From Alsobacter sp045348435 (GTDB taxonomy: Bacteria > Pseudomonadota > Alphaproteobacteria > Rhizobiales > Beijerinckiaceae): a DNA stretch of 64,000 nucleotides. The notes below the pieces were generated by a model. The model had not been told where the DNA came from, searched no databases, and was given only the letters and a program-made list of their open reading frames with translations. The stretch lies in the NCBI RefSeq assembly GCF_045348435.1, contig NZ_CP157484.1:4464001-4528000 (forward strand), written 5' to 3'. The position numbers and the translations under genes are program-made. This document shows, in pieces, positions 45,664-53,788 of the stretch (positions within the stretch are counted from its first letter, which is position 1; each line of letters opens with the position of its first letter).

Positions 45664-47892
45664 TCAGAGGCGTTCGGCGGTGGTGGGATGGCCGGCCATG
45701 TAGTCGGGCAGCCAGGATTCATGCGCGTGGCGCAGCGTCTCGACCGATATGGGGGCCTCGCCGGGCAGCGTCAACGCGTCGCCGCCGGTCTGTCCGAGGC
45801 GCTGCGCCGGCACGCCGGACGCCGCGGCCTGGGCCAGCACCGCCTCGGCCCGGTCGGCCGGAACGGCCAGGAGGTAGCGCGCCTGGTCCTCGCCGAACAG
45901 GACCGCATGGGCGGGAGCGCCGGAGGGCAGCGCGTCGATCGTCGCCCCGACGCCGCGCGCCATCGTCATCTCGGCCAGCGCCACCGCCAGGCCCCCGTCC
46001 GACAGGTCATGCACGGTGCGCAGGCCCCAGTTGCGGATGAGGCCGCGCACGAAGTCGCCGTTGCGGCGCTCGACCGCAAGGTCGACCGGGGGCGGCGCGC
46101 CCTCCTCCCGGCCGTCGATCTCCTTCAGATACATGGACTGGCCGAGCCAGCCTTGCGTCTCGCCGACCAGCAGGATGGCCTGGCCCTCGGCCTTGAACGC
46201 CACGGAGGCGTTCACCGTGACGTCGTCCAGCAGCCCGACCGCCCCGATGGTCGGCGTCGGCAAAATGCCGCGCCCGTTGGTCTCGTTGTAGAGCGAGACG
46301 TTGCCGGACACGATCGGGAAGTCCAGCGCCCGGCAGGCCTCGCCGATCCCCCGGATGCAGCCCACGAACTGGCCCATGGCGTCCGGCCGCTCCGGATTGC
46401 CGAAATTGAGGTTGTCGGTGACGGCGAGCGGCTGGCCGCCGACGGCCGTGATGTTGCGCCAGGCCTCGGCCACCGCCTGCCTGCCGCCTTCGACGGGATC
46501 CGCCTCGCAGTAGCGCGGCGTGACGTCCGAGGTGAGCGCCAGCCCCTTCGGGCCGTCGAGCACGCGCACCACGGCGGCGTCGCCGCCCGGCTGCTGCACG
46601 GTGTTGCCCAGGATGAGGTGGTCGTACTGCTCCCAGACCCAGCGCTTGGAGCACAGGTCCGGCGAGCCGATCAGCCGCACCAGCGCGTCGGCGTTCGATG
46701 TCCGGGCCGGGACGTCGGCGGGCGAGAGCACGGGCTGGTGCGTGTTGGCGATGTGCGGGCGGTCATAGACCGGGGCCTCGTCGCCCAGCTCCATGATGGG
46801 CAGGTCGGCCATGACCTCGCCGCGGTGGCGGACGACGAAGCGCTTGGTGTCGGTGGTCCGGCCCACGACCGCAAAGTCGAGGCCCCACTTTACGAAGATC
46901 GCCTCCGCCTGCTTCTCCTTGGCGGGGTCGAGCACCATGAGCATGCGCTCCTGGCTCTCCGACAGCATCATCTCGTAGGCCGACATGCCCTCCTCGCGGC
47001 AGGGCACCTTGTCGAGGTCGAGCTCGACGCCGAGGCCGCCCTTGGCGCCCATCTCGACGGCCGAGCAGGTGAGGCCGGCCGCGCCCATGTCCTGGATGGC
47101 GATGACCGAGCCGGTCTGCATCAGCTCCAGGCAGGCCTCCAGCAGCAGCTTCTCGGCGAAGGGGTCGCCGACCTGCACGGTGGGGCGCTTCTCCTCCGAC
47201 TTGTCGTCGAACTCGGCCGACGCCATCGTGGCGCCGTGGATGCCGTCGCGGCCGGTCTTGGAGCCGAGATAGACGATCGGGTTCCCGACGCCGGTCGCGG
47301 CCGCGTAGAAGATCTCGTCCGCCTTGGCGATGCCCACCGCCATGGCGTTGACCAGGATGTTGCCGTCATAGCGGGTGTGGAAGCCGAACTGGCCGCCCAC
47401 GGTGGGCACCCCAAAGGAGTTGCCGTAGCCGCCGACGCCCGCCACCACCCCGGCCACGAGGTGGCGCGTGCGCGGGTGGCTCGGATCGCCGAAGCGCAGG
47501 GCGTTGAGGCAGGCGATCGGGCGCGCCCCCATGGTGAACACGTCGCGCAGGATGCCGCCCACGCCCGTGGTCGCGCCCTGATAGGGCTCGATGTAGCTCG
47601 GGTGGTTGTGGCTCTCCATCTTGAACACGCAGGCGAGCCCGTCGCCGATGTCGATGACGCCGGCGTTCTCGCCCGGGCCCTGGATCACCCACGGGGCGGA
47701 GGTCGGCAGCGTCTTCAGGTGCAGGCGCGACGACTTGTAGGAGCAGTGCTCGTTCCACATCGCCGAGAAGATGCCGAGCTCCGTGAAGGTCGGCTCGCGC
47801 CCGATCAGGCCGAGGATGCGCTGGTATTCGTCCGGCTTGAGGCCGTGCTCGGCCACGAGTTCGGGAGTGATCTTGACGGCGTTGGGGATCAC
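45664..47892 (-). CDS. purL: Phosphoribosylformylglycinamidine synthase subunit PurL
   Basis: 742 residues, small-type PurL. It makes FGAM from FGAR, ATP and glutamine with PurQ and PurS. Recognisable blocks: MWNEHCSYKSSR at the N-terminus, VFKMESHNHPSYIEPYQGA, GVGGILRDVFTMGARPIA, MGAAGLTCSAVEMGAKGG and GNVSLYNET. The start is GTG 47892 with AGAGGG upstream; further in-frame upstream sequence lacks PurL character. It precedes bolA and grxD and is likely co-transcribed with them. Confidence 0.97.
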   Translation of the reverse strand: MIPNAVKITPELVAEHGLKPDEYQRILGLIGREPTFTELGIFSAMWNEHCSYKSSRLHLKTLPTSAPWVIQGPGENAGVIDIGDGLACVFKMESHNHPSYIEPYQGATTGVGGILRDVFTMGARPIACLNALRFGDPSHPRTRHLVAGVVAGVGGYGNSFGVPTVGGQFGFHTRYDGNILVNAMAVGIAKADEIFYAAATGVGNPIVYLGSKTGRDGIHGATMASAEFDDKSEEKRPTVQVGDPFAEKLLLEACLELMQTGSVIAIQDMGAAGLTCSAVEMGAKGGLGVELDLDKVPCREEGMSAYEMMLSESQERMLMVLDPAKEKQAEAIFVKWGLDFAVVGRTTDTKRFVVRHRGEVMADLPIMELGDEAPVYDRPHIANTHQPVLSPADVPARTSNADALVRLIGSPDLCSKRWVWEQYDHLILGNTVQQPGGDAAVVRVLDGPKGLALTSDVTPRYCEADPVEGGRQAVAEAWRNITAVGGQPLAVTDNLNFGNPERPDAMGQFVGCIRGIGEACRALDFPIVSGNVSLYNETNGRGILPTPTIGAVGLLDDVTVNASVAFKAEGQAILLVGETQGWLGQSMYLKEIDGREEGAPPPVDLAVERRNGDFVRGLIRNWGLRTVHDLSDGGLAVALAEMTMARGVGATIDALPSGAPAHAVLFGEDQARYLLAVPADRAEAVLAQAAASGVPAQRLGQTGGDALTLPGEAPISVETLRHAHESWLPDYMAGHPTTAERL

Positions 47893-48214
47893 GGTCGCCC
47901 TCTCTCGGTGAGCTTCGTCCTGCGGCGTGAGGCTGCGACGGGGCCAAGGCCCGACGCCGCCCGCGTCTCGCCATCGCATAAAGGCGCCGGCGCCGCATGG
48001 CAATGCGCAAGCGTGCCGGGTCGGGACCCGGCGCCGGCGCCGTGCCGAACTGGGACGCCCCGGACGAGGGGATTCCGGCTGAATCGAGCCTTCTGAGCCG
48101 TTCTCGGCGGATACTCGCTCAGGTTGCATTCAAATGACGAGACACGTCGCCTCAAACAACCGGTGGCCCGGTCTTTGAAACCTGGAGTTGCAGAACGCCA
48201 AGAGGGCCTCTGCG
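47893..48214. other. 322-base divergent gap between purL and the TadG-like gene
   Basis: Holds a GCCGGGTC/GACCCGGC palindrome at 48015-48032 and an AT-richer stretch before the TadG-like start. No consensus promoter with good spacing was recognised, though both flanking genes must start here. No small gene is visible. Confidence 0.4.
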
Positions 48215-49438
48215 ATGTCCATTCTGAAACGCCTCGCTTCCGACGACCGCGGCTCCGTCAACGTCATGTTCGCGGTCGCCATCCTGCCGCTCCTGCTGGC
48301 GGTGGGCAGCGCCGTCGACTACGACCGCGCGACCGGGATCCAGGCGCGGCTCCAGTCCGCCGCCGACTCCACCGCTCTGGCGATGGCCAAGCAGGCCGGC
48401 CAGCTGACCGACGCGGACCTGCAGGCCAAGGGCGTCGACTATTTCGAGGGCGCGTTCTCGTCCCAATGGAGCAACGCCGGCCCGAACCGGTCGGCGCGGC
48501 AGTTCCTGCGCAACAGCCTGACCGTCACCAAGACCGGCAAGACCGTGAATGTCGACGTGAAGGGCCTTTACCCGACCACCTTCATGAAGCTCGCGGGCCT
48601 CAACGACGTGGCGCTCGCCGCCTCCGGGCAGGCCGCCTGGGGCACGCGCAAGATCGAGGTCGCCCTCGTGCTCGACAACACCGGCTCCATGGCGGGCGCC
48701 AAGATCACCGAACTGAAGAAGGCGGCCAAGACCCTGGTGAGCACGCTGGAGACCGCCTCCAAGGAGCCCGACCAGATCAAGATCGCGCTGGTGCCGTTCA
48801 ACACCCAGGTCCACATGGACGCCGCCGCCTACCGCAACGAGACCTGGCTCGACTTCGCCTCCTACGGGGTCAACAAGGCGACCTGGACCGGCTGCGTCAC
48901 CGACCGCAACAGCGGCTACGACACCAATGACGACCCGATGGCCAAGTACCCGGCCGTGCAGTCCTGCACGTTCGGCAACCAGCTCGCGCTGATGTCGCCC
49001 CTCTCGTCCAATTTCGGGGGGATGCGCACGTCGATCGACAGCATGAGCGCGACCGGCAACACCAATATCGCGATCGGGCTGGCCTGGGGCCTCGCCTCGC
49101 TGTCGCCCGGCGCGCCTTTCACCGGCGGAGCGGCCTTCGGGACCTCGGGCGTCGACAAGTTCATGATCATGCTGACCGACGGCGACAACACCCAGAACCG
49201 CTTCGGCGACAGCGTCTACCAGATGGACCAGCGCACCAAGCTGGCCTGCGACGAAGTGAAGAAGAGCGCCAACAAGATCGCGCTCTACACGATCCGGGTG
49301 ATGAACGGGAACGCCGCCCTGCTGAAGAACTGCGCCTCGGACCCGTCGAAATATTACGACGTCACCAGCGCCAGCCAGCTGAACGGCGTGTTCCAGCAGA
49401 TCGCCGACGAGATCACGTCCATCCGCCTCACCATGTGA
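48215..49438 (+). CDS. TadG-like pilus-assembly protein with VWA domain
   Basis: 407 residues. The N-terminus DDRGSVNVMFAVAILPLLLAVGSAVDYDRA is the Flp/TadG membrane anchor with the preceding DDRGS. The VWA domain begins KIEVALVLDNTGSMAG (MIDAS DxTxS) and includes FMIMLTDGDNTQN. TadG proteins sit in the envelope and serve in Tad pili. No other tad gene is near, so this is a solo copy. It lies on the strand opposite to purL and purQ and separates the two. ATG 48215; ribosome site weak. Confidence 0.88.
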   Translation: MSILKRLASDDRGSVNVMFAVAILPLLLAVGSAVDYDRATGIQARLQSAADSTALAMAKQAGQLTDADLQAKGVDYFEGAFSSQWSNAGPNRSARQFLRNSLTVTKTGKTVNVDVKGLYPTTFMKLAGLNDVALAASGQAAWGTRKIEVALVLDNTGSMAGAKITELKKAAKTLVSTLETASKEPDQIKIALVPFNTQVHMDAAAYRNETWLDFASYGVNKATWTGCVTDRNSGYDTNDDPMAKYPAVQSCTFGNQLALMSPLSSNFGGMRTSIDSMSATGNTNIAIGLAWGLASLSPGAPFTGGAAFGTSGVDKFMIMLTDGDNTQNRFGDSVYQMDQRTKLACDEVKKSANKIALYTIRVMNGNAALLKNCASDPSKYYDVTSASQLNGVFQQIADEITSIRLTM

Positions 49439-49464
49439 GTATGCGTATTGGTGAGGCGTGGTGC

Positions 49465-49500
49465 GCGGCCTCGGTCCGGAGCCGAGGCCGCAGCTCTTTG
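49465..49500. terminator. Hairpin between converging TadG-like and purQ genes
   Basis: A 10-base stem (GCGGCCTCGG/CCGAGGCCGC) with a 7-base loop, followed by AGCTCTTTG. It lies 26 bases past the TadG-like stop and just downstream of purQ, so it may terminate both; the T tract is short. Confidence 0.6.
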
Positions 49501-49510
49501 GGGAGGCGGC

Positions 49511-50212
49511 TCAGGCCGCCACGGGCGTCCCGGAGACCAGGCTCTGGAACAGGGCCAGCCCATCCGTCCCCCCGACGAGCGGGTCGATGAGGTTCTCGGG
49601 GTGCGGCATCATGCCGAGCACATTGAACCGCTCGGAATAGATCCCGGCGATGTCGTTGAACGAGCCGTTCGGGTTGGAGCGGCTGCCGATCCGGCCCTGC
49701 GCGTCGCAATAGCGGAACGCCACCCGGCCCTCGGCCTCGAGCGCGTGGATGGTGTCCTCGTCGGCGATGTAGTTGCCCTCGCCATGCGCGATAGCGACCT
49801 CGATCACCTGGCCGGTCGTGTAGCGGTTGGCGAAGGGCGTATCGGCCCGCTCCACCCGCAGGTGCTGCATCTTGCACACGAAGCGCAGCTGGGAGTTGCG
49901 CATCAGCACGCCCGGCAGCAGGCCCGACTCCACCAGGATCTGGAAGCCGTTGCAGACGCCCAGCACCAGCCCGCCGCGCGCCGCATGGGCCCGCACCGCG
50001 TCCATGATGTTGGCGCGGCCCGCGATGGCCCCGCAGCGCAGATAGTCGCCATAGCTGAAGCCGCCCGGCAGGACGACCAGGTCCGTCCCCGCCGGCAAGG
50101 CGTGATCGGCGTGCCAGACGGAGGCCGGCTCATGGCCGGTCCCGGCCCGGATCGCCCGGATGATGTCCCCGTCGCGGTTGGAGCCGGGGAAGACGACGAC
50201 GGCGGATTTCAT
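49511..50212 (-). CDS. purQ: Phosphoribosylformylglycinamidine synthase subunit PurQ (glutaminase)
   Basis: 233 residues. Class I glutamine amidotransferase: the nucleophile Cys lies in GLVLGVCNGFQIL, the His/Glu pair in GMMPHPEN; SFNDIAGIYSERFNVLGMMPHPE is typical. It supplies ammonia to PurL. ATG 50212 is three bases after the purS stop, so purS and purQ form one transcription unit. Unlike most relatives, purL does not follow directly. Confidence 0.97.
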   Translation of the reverse strand: MKSAVVVFPGSNRDGDIIRAIRAGTGHEPASVWHADHALPAGTDLVVLPGGFSYGDYLRCGAIAGRANIMDAVRAHAARGGLVLGVCNGFQILVESGLLPGVLMRNSQLRFVCKMQHLRVERADTPFANRYTTGQVIEVAIAHGEGNYIADEDTIHALEAEGRVAFRYCDAQGRIGSRSNPNGSFNDIAGIYSERFNVLGMMPHPENLIDPLVGGTDGLALFQSLVSGTPVAA

Positions 50213-50215
50213 GGC

Positions 50216-50458
50216 TCAGCCCGTGATCTCGACGCGGTAATTCTCGATGACCGTGTTGGCGAGCAGCTTCTCGCACGCCTCCTGCAGGGCCGCCTCGGCG
50301 CGGGCCTTGTCCTGCGTGGAGAGCTCGACGTCGAACACCTTGCCCTGCCGGACGCTGTCGACGCCCGAAACGCCGAGCGAGCGCAGCGCGCCCTCGATGG
50401 CCTTGCCCTGCGGGTCGAGGACGCCGTTCTTCAACGTGACGGTGACGCGGGCTTTCAT
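50216..50458 (-). CDS. purS: PurS subunit of FGAM synthase
   Basis: 80 residues. MKARVTVTLKNGVLDPQGKAIEGALRSLG and VRQGKVFDVEL are diagnostic of PurS, the small bridge protein between PurQ and PurL. ATG 50458 follows GAGGAAG. The three-base gap to purQ shows translational coupling. Confidence 0.96.
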   Translation of the reverse strand: MKARVTVTLKNGVLDPQGKAIEGALRSLGVSGVDSVRQGKVFDVELSTQDKARAEAALQEACEKLLANTVIENYRVEITG

Positions 50459-50657
50459 TCGTCGCTTCCTCGTTCGGGCGTGGTCGCCCCAAGCCGATAG
50501 AGGCTCGCCGCCCGGATCGCAAGCCCCGGGCCGCCGCCAAGCGCGACGGAACGCCGCCGCGCCCTTGATGCCGCGGCCTCGCCGCGCCATGTTGCACTGC
50601 AGCAAACACGTGCGATTCGGGAGAGACGCTCGGGACCTCCAGAACAGGAACCGACAC

Positions 50658-51236
50658 ATGGGACAGTCCGCACCCCTCGGCGGGATTTTCCGAAGGCTCG
50701 GCGCCGCCGATGTCGCGCTCTTTCGCGAGCATCTCATCCGGCTCGATCCAGACACCCGCCGCGACCGCTTCGCCATGGGGGCGAGCGACAATTTCCTGGC
50801 GCGCTACGCCGAGCAGGCCTTCGCGGGCGACGCCGTGCTGTTCGGCTTCGTGGAGGCGGGACGCCTGCGCGCCGTGGCGGAGCTGCGTCCCTTCGACAGC
50901 CGCGAGGCGGAGGCGGCTTTCAGCATCGAGAACGAGTTCCGCCGCAGGGGGCTGGCCACCGAGCTGTTCTCCCGGCTGATCACGGCCGCCCGCAACCGGC
51001 GCCTGCGGCGGCTCTACATGAACTGCCTGGCTCACAACCGCGCCATGCAGGGCCTGGCGCGCAAGTTCTCGGCCGAGCTGACCTTCGAGTCCGACAGCGT
51101 GCTGGCCATCGTGACCGCGCCGCCCGGCTCTCCGGCGAGCGTCATGCAAGAGGCGGGCGACGCCATGGGGGTCTTCACGACCGCCATCCTGCAGTTGCAG
51201 GGCCGCTGGCTCGGCCTGACGCCCTTCCGCCGCTGA
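50658..51236 (+). CDS. GNAT-family N-acetyltransferase
   Basis: 192 residues. The N-terminus LRRLGAADVALFREHLIRLDPDTRRDRF is typical of a group of bacterial GNATs. Motif A is seen as FSIENEFRRRGLATELFSRLI (acetyl-CoA binding Q/RxxGxA), and then ARNRRLRRLYMNCLAHNRAM. Acceptor unknown. ATG 50658 follows GGAACCGAC, a weak ribosome site; the 200-base divergent gap to purS carries no clear promoter. Confidence 0.82.
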   Translation: MGQSAPLGGIFRRLGAADVALFREHLIRLDPDTRRDRFAMGASDNFLARYAEQAFAGDAVLFGFVEAGRLRAVAELRPFDSREAEAAFSIENEFRRRGLATELFSRLITAARNRRLRRLYMNCLAHNRAMQGLARKFSAELTFESDSVLAIVTAPPGSPASVMQEAGDAMGVFTTAILQLQGRWLGLTPFRR

Positions 51237-51241
51237 CGCCG

Positions 51242-52534
51242 TCAGCGGCTGGCGACGGGCTCGGCCGCCCGCAGCCAGGGCGGAATCGAATCGAGGCCGA
51301 TCAGTTCGTCATAGCTGGGCCGCCGCCGCACCACCGCGAAGGACGCCCCGGTGACCATCACCTCCGGGACGAGCAGGCGGCTGTTATAGGTGCCGGACTG
51401 GGCCGCCCCATAGGCGCCGGCCGTCATCACGGCCAGGAGGTCGCCCGCGGAAGGCGCGGCCATCTCGCGGTCCTTGGCCAGGTAGTCGCCGCTTTCGCAG
51501 ACGGGGCCGACCACGTCGGCGGTGATGCGCGGCGCGCCCGCGGCGGGCTCGGTCACGGGCTTCACGTCGTGATGCGCCTCGTACAGCGTCGGGCGGATCA
51601 GGTCGTTCATCGCCGCGTCGACGATGACGAAGTCCTTCCCGTCGCCGTGCTTCAGATAGATCACCTGCGTGACCAGGACGCCGGCGTTGCCCACGATCAT
51701 GCGGCCGGGCTCGAACACCAGCGTGCAGTCGAGCGAGCGCGTGTGGCGCTTGACCACCCTGGCGTAGTCCTCCGGGGTGGGAGGCGGCGCGTTATCCTCG
51801 CGATAGGGGATGCCCAGCCCGCCCCCGAGATCGACATGGTCGATGGCGTGGCCGTCCGACCTGAGCTCGCGCACGAAGTCCGACAGCAGCGCGAAGGCGT
51901 CGTCATAGGGCTGCATGTCGGTGATCTGGCTGCCGATATGCATGTCGACGCCGGTCACCACGACGCCCGGCAGCGTCGCCGCGAGGGCGTAGACCTCGCG
52001 CGCCCGCGAGATCGGGATGCCGAACTTGTCGCCGGACTTGCCGGTCGAGATCTTGTGATGCGTGCGCGCGTCGACGTCCGGGTTCACCCGCAGGGCGATG
52101 CGGGCCTTCATGCCCTTGGCGGCCGCCACGGCCGACAGCGCCTCCAGCTCGGGCTCCGATTCGACGTTGAAGCACAGGATGTTCTCATCCAGCCCGTAGG
52201 CCATCTCGCGGGGGGTCTTGCCGACGCCCGAGAAGGTGATGCGCGAGCCCGGCACGCCGGCCGCGCGGGCGCGGCGCAGCTCGCCCTCCGACACCACGTC
52301 CATGCCGGCGCCGAGCCGGGCCAGCGTCTTCAGCACGGCCTGGTTGGAGTTCGCCTTCATGGCGTAGCAGACGAGCGAGGGCGCATCCGCGAAGGCTTCG
52401 GCGAAGACGCGGTAATGCCGCTCCAGCGTGGCCGTGGAATAGCAATAGAACGGCGTGCCGACCTCGTCGGCGATCCGCCGCAGGTCGACGTCCTCGGCGT
52501 GCATGACGCCGGCGCGGTAATCGAAATGGTGCAT
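51242..52534 (-). CDS. lysA: Diaminopimelate decarboxylase
   Basis: 430 residues. It makes lysine from meso-diaminopimelate using PLP. The PLP Lys is in VCYAMKANSNQAVL; DLGGGLGIPYRED, FEPGRMIVGNAG and CESGDYLA (catalytic Cys region) are all present. Normal length and full domain layout. The preceding lipoprotein gene, with argH beyond, is the classic alphaproteobacterial order. Confidence 0.97.
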   Translation of the reverse strand: MHHFDYRAGVMHAEDVDLRRIADEVGTPFYCYSTATLERHYRVFAEAFADAPSLVCYAMKANSNQAVLKTLARLGAGMDVVSEGELRRARAAGVPGSRITFSGVGKTPREMAYGLDENILCFNVESEPELEALSAVAAAKGMKARIALRVNPDVDARTHHKISTGKSGDKFGIPISRAREVYALAATLPGVVVTGVDMHIGSQITDMQPYDDAFALLSDFVRELRSDGHAIDHVDLGGGLGIPYREDNAPPPTPEDYARVVKRHTRSLDCTLVFEPGRMIVGNAGVLVTQVIYLKHGDGKDFVIVDAAMNDLIRPTLYEAHHDVKPVTEPAAGAPRITADVVGPVCESGDYLAKDREMAAPSAGDLLAVMTAGAYGAAQSGTYNSRLLVPEVMVTGASFAVVRRRPSYDELIGLDSIPPWLRAAEPVASR

Positions 52535-52549
52535 GGCGCAACGCCTGCC

Positions 52550-52828
52550 TTAGAGGATCGGGTCCAGGATGAAGGGCTCCTTGGGAGCCGCGATCGGCTT
52601 GCCCTTGGCTTTCTGGCGGCCGGAGGCCACCGGCGCGATCGAGGGCGCGATGGTGCGCTGGTCCGTCTCGGGGTCGATTCCGCCCAGCGGGTCGGGCTTC
52701 GCCGCGACCGCGCCGGGAGGCGGCTCGAGCGCTCCCTTGCGGCCGCACGCCCCCAGGGAGGCCAGCAGGACAAGGCTCAGCGCGAGCGCGACGGAACGCG
52801 ACGACAGCGACGAATTCGAGGAAGGCAC
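52550..52828 (-). CDS. Small lipoprotein of the argH-lysA neighbourhood (LptM/YifL-like)
   Basis: 92 residues from GTG 52828. The signal sequence ends in a lipobox, LASLGACGRKG, and the mature protein starts CGRKGALEPPP, the pattern of the small LptM/YifL-type lipoproteins next to lysA. The rest is Pro/Lys-rich. In other genomes it sits directly after argH; here a DUF3800 gene intervenes. 15 bases separate it from lysA. Confidence 0.8.
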   Translation of the reverse strand: MPSSNSSLSSRSVALALSLVLLASLGACGRKGALEPPPGAVAAKPDPLGGIDPETDQRTIAPSIAPVASGRQKAKGKPIAAPKEPFILDPIL

Positions 52829-52899
52829 CGGCGGGACTCCAAGGACAGCGGCACTATAGCGAAAGCCCTACGGGGCGAAAGCGGTGGCTCCCGCAATCG

Positions 52900-53649
52900 T
52901 CAGCGTCTCACACGAGATTGGCATGCCGGGCAATAGCATTCGTCGCGCAAGCGACGGCGATGCACCAGTCCGTGGATGACCCCTCCTTCCGCATCGAATT
53001 TGGGAATGATCGGATCGAAGAAGCGGCCGTCGCTGAATTCGTATCGCCGCCAGGTCGCGTAGGCGATCAGGTCCGCGATCTGGACCAGCCGCGACGCTCG
53101 TGAATCGACGAAGAGGGGAACCTCGGCCAAATGGGGATACCGGCCCCAGCGCCCACCCGTGCGACGAAATCGCCGCGCCATCGATTGCAACGGCGCGGCA
53201 TGCTTCGTCTCGTCCATGACGATCAGGCCGCGCTGCCCTTCGCCCGTTCGGTTCGACCTCCGCTGCAGAAAGAGGTTGAAGCGGCTACAGATTTCTTCGA
53301 ACGCGATTTCGATCGGATCGGCCGGGGCGACGGCCTCCTTGTCCACCGCCGCGGCGAACAGGGTGGAGCTGGGCGATGTTGCAAAGATGCTCAGAGCGGC
53401 GCTGATGGCCTTCTCACGCATGTGACGCTCGCGAAGAGAACGCCAGGGCGTCGAGCGGCCACTGTACATCGTGCTGGCATGCAGCTCGACGGAGTCAGGG
53501 TCCTCGAAGCCGAATGCCGTGACGCAATCATCGGCCGCTTTGATCAGGTGGTAGATGCCGCGCTCGAAAACGGCGATCCCGCCCAATACGAAGTATCTTT
53601 CTGAAGCGTTGTCGATCGAGCCGGACTCGTCGACATACAAAATGTGCAT
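52900..53649 (-). CDS. DUF3800-domain protein, low GC, likely acquired
   Basis: 249 residues. DUF3800 signature: MHILYVDESGSIDN at the start, GLIVMDETKHAAP in the middle, and SRLVQIADLIAYATWRRYE; the acidic residues of these segments resemble an RNase H-like active site. GC content, about 60% in the lines I counted, is well below the roughly 70% around it, and the 139 bases upstream are lower still. A good promoter precedes it. DUF3800 genes are often found in mobile or defence islands. Its role here is unknown. Confidence 0.85.
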   Translation of the reverse strand: MHILYVDESGSIDNASERYFVLGGIAVFERGIYHLIKAADDCVTAFGFEDPDSVELHASTMYSGRSTPWRSLRERHMREKAISAALSIFATSPSSTLFAAAVDKEAVAPADPIEIAFEEICSRFNLFLQRRSNRTGEGQRGLIVMDETKHAAPLQSMARRFRRTGGRWGRYPHLAEVPLFVDSRASRLVQIADLIAYATWRRYEFSDGRFFDPIIPKFDAEGGVIHGLVHRRRLRDECYCPACQSRVRR

Positions 53650-53732
53650 GTGAAAAAGCCTAAAAAAATGCAGCCGAGTGGAGATTAAACCCCAACGGAC
53701 CGCACAACGGCAGGCCCTCTCAACCGCGCTTT

Positions 53733-53761
53733 TTCTTAGCTCAGGGAGGTGCTGTTGTCAA
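53733..53761 (-). promoter_or_regulatory. Sigma-70 promoter of the DUF3800 gene
   Basis: On the minus strand a perfect TTGACA (53761-53756), 17 bases, then TAAGAA (53738-53733). It lies in the AT-rich gap between argH and the DUF3800 gene and points into the latter. Confidence 0.6.
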
Positions 53762-53788
53762 AAATAGCCCGCCGCAGACGCGCCGTTC

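Noticed and set aside
48129..48130. Earlier in-frame starts for PurL up to 48129
   Set aside because: The added residues have no PurL similarity and the GTG at 47892 has a good ribosome site and gives the usual family length.
53720..53760. tRNA remnant suggested by TTAGCTCAG
   Set aside because: No acceptor stem, anticodon arm or T-loop can be drawn; the match is limited to the D-arm-like octamer and lies inside the promoter.
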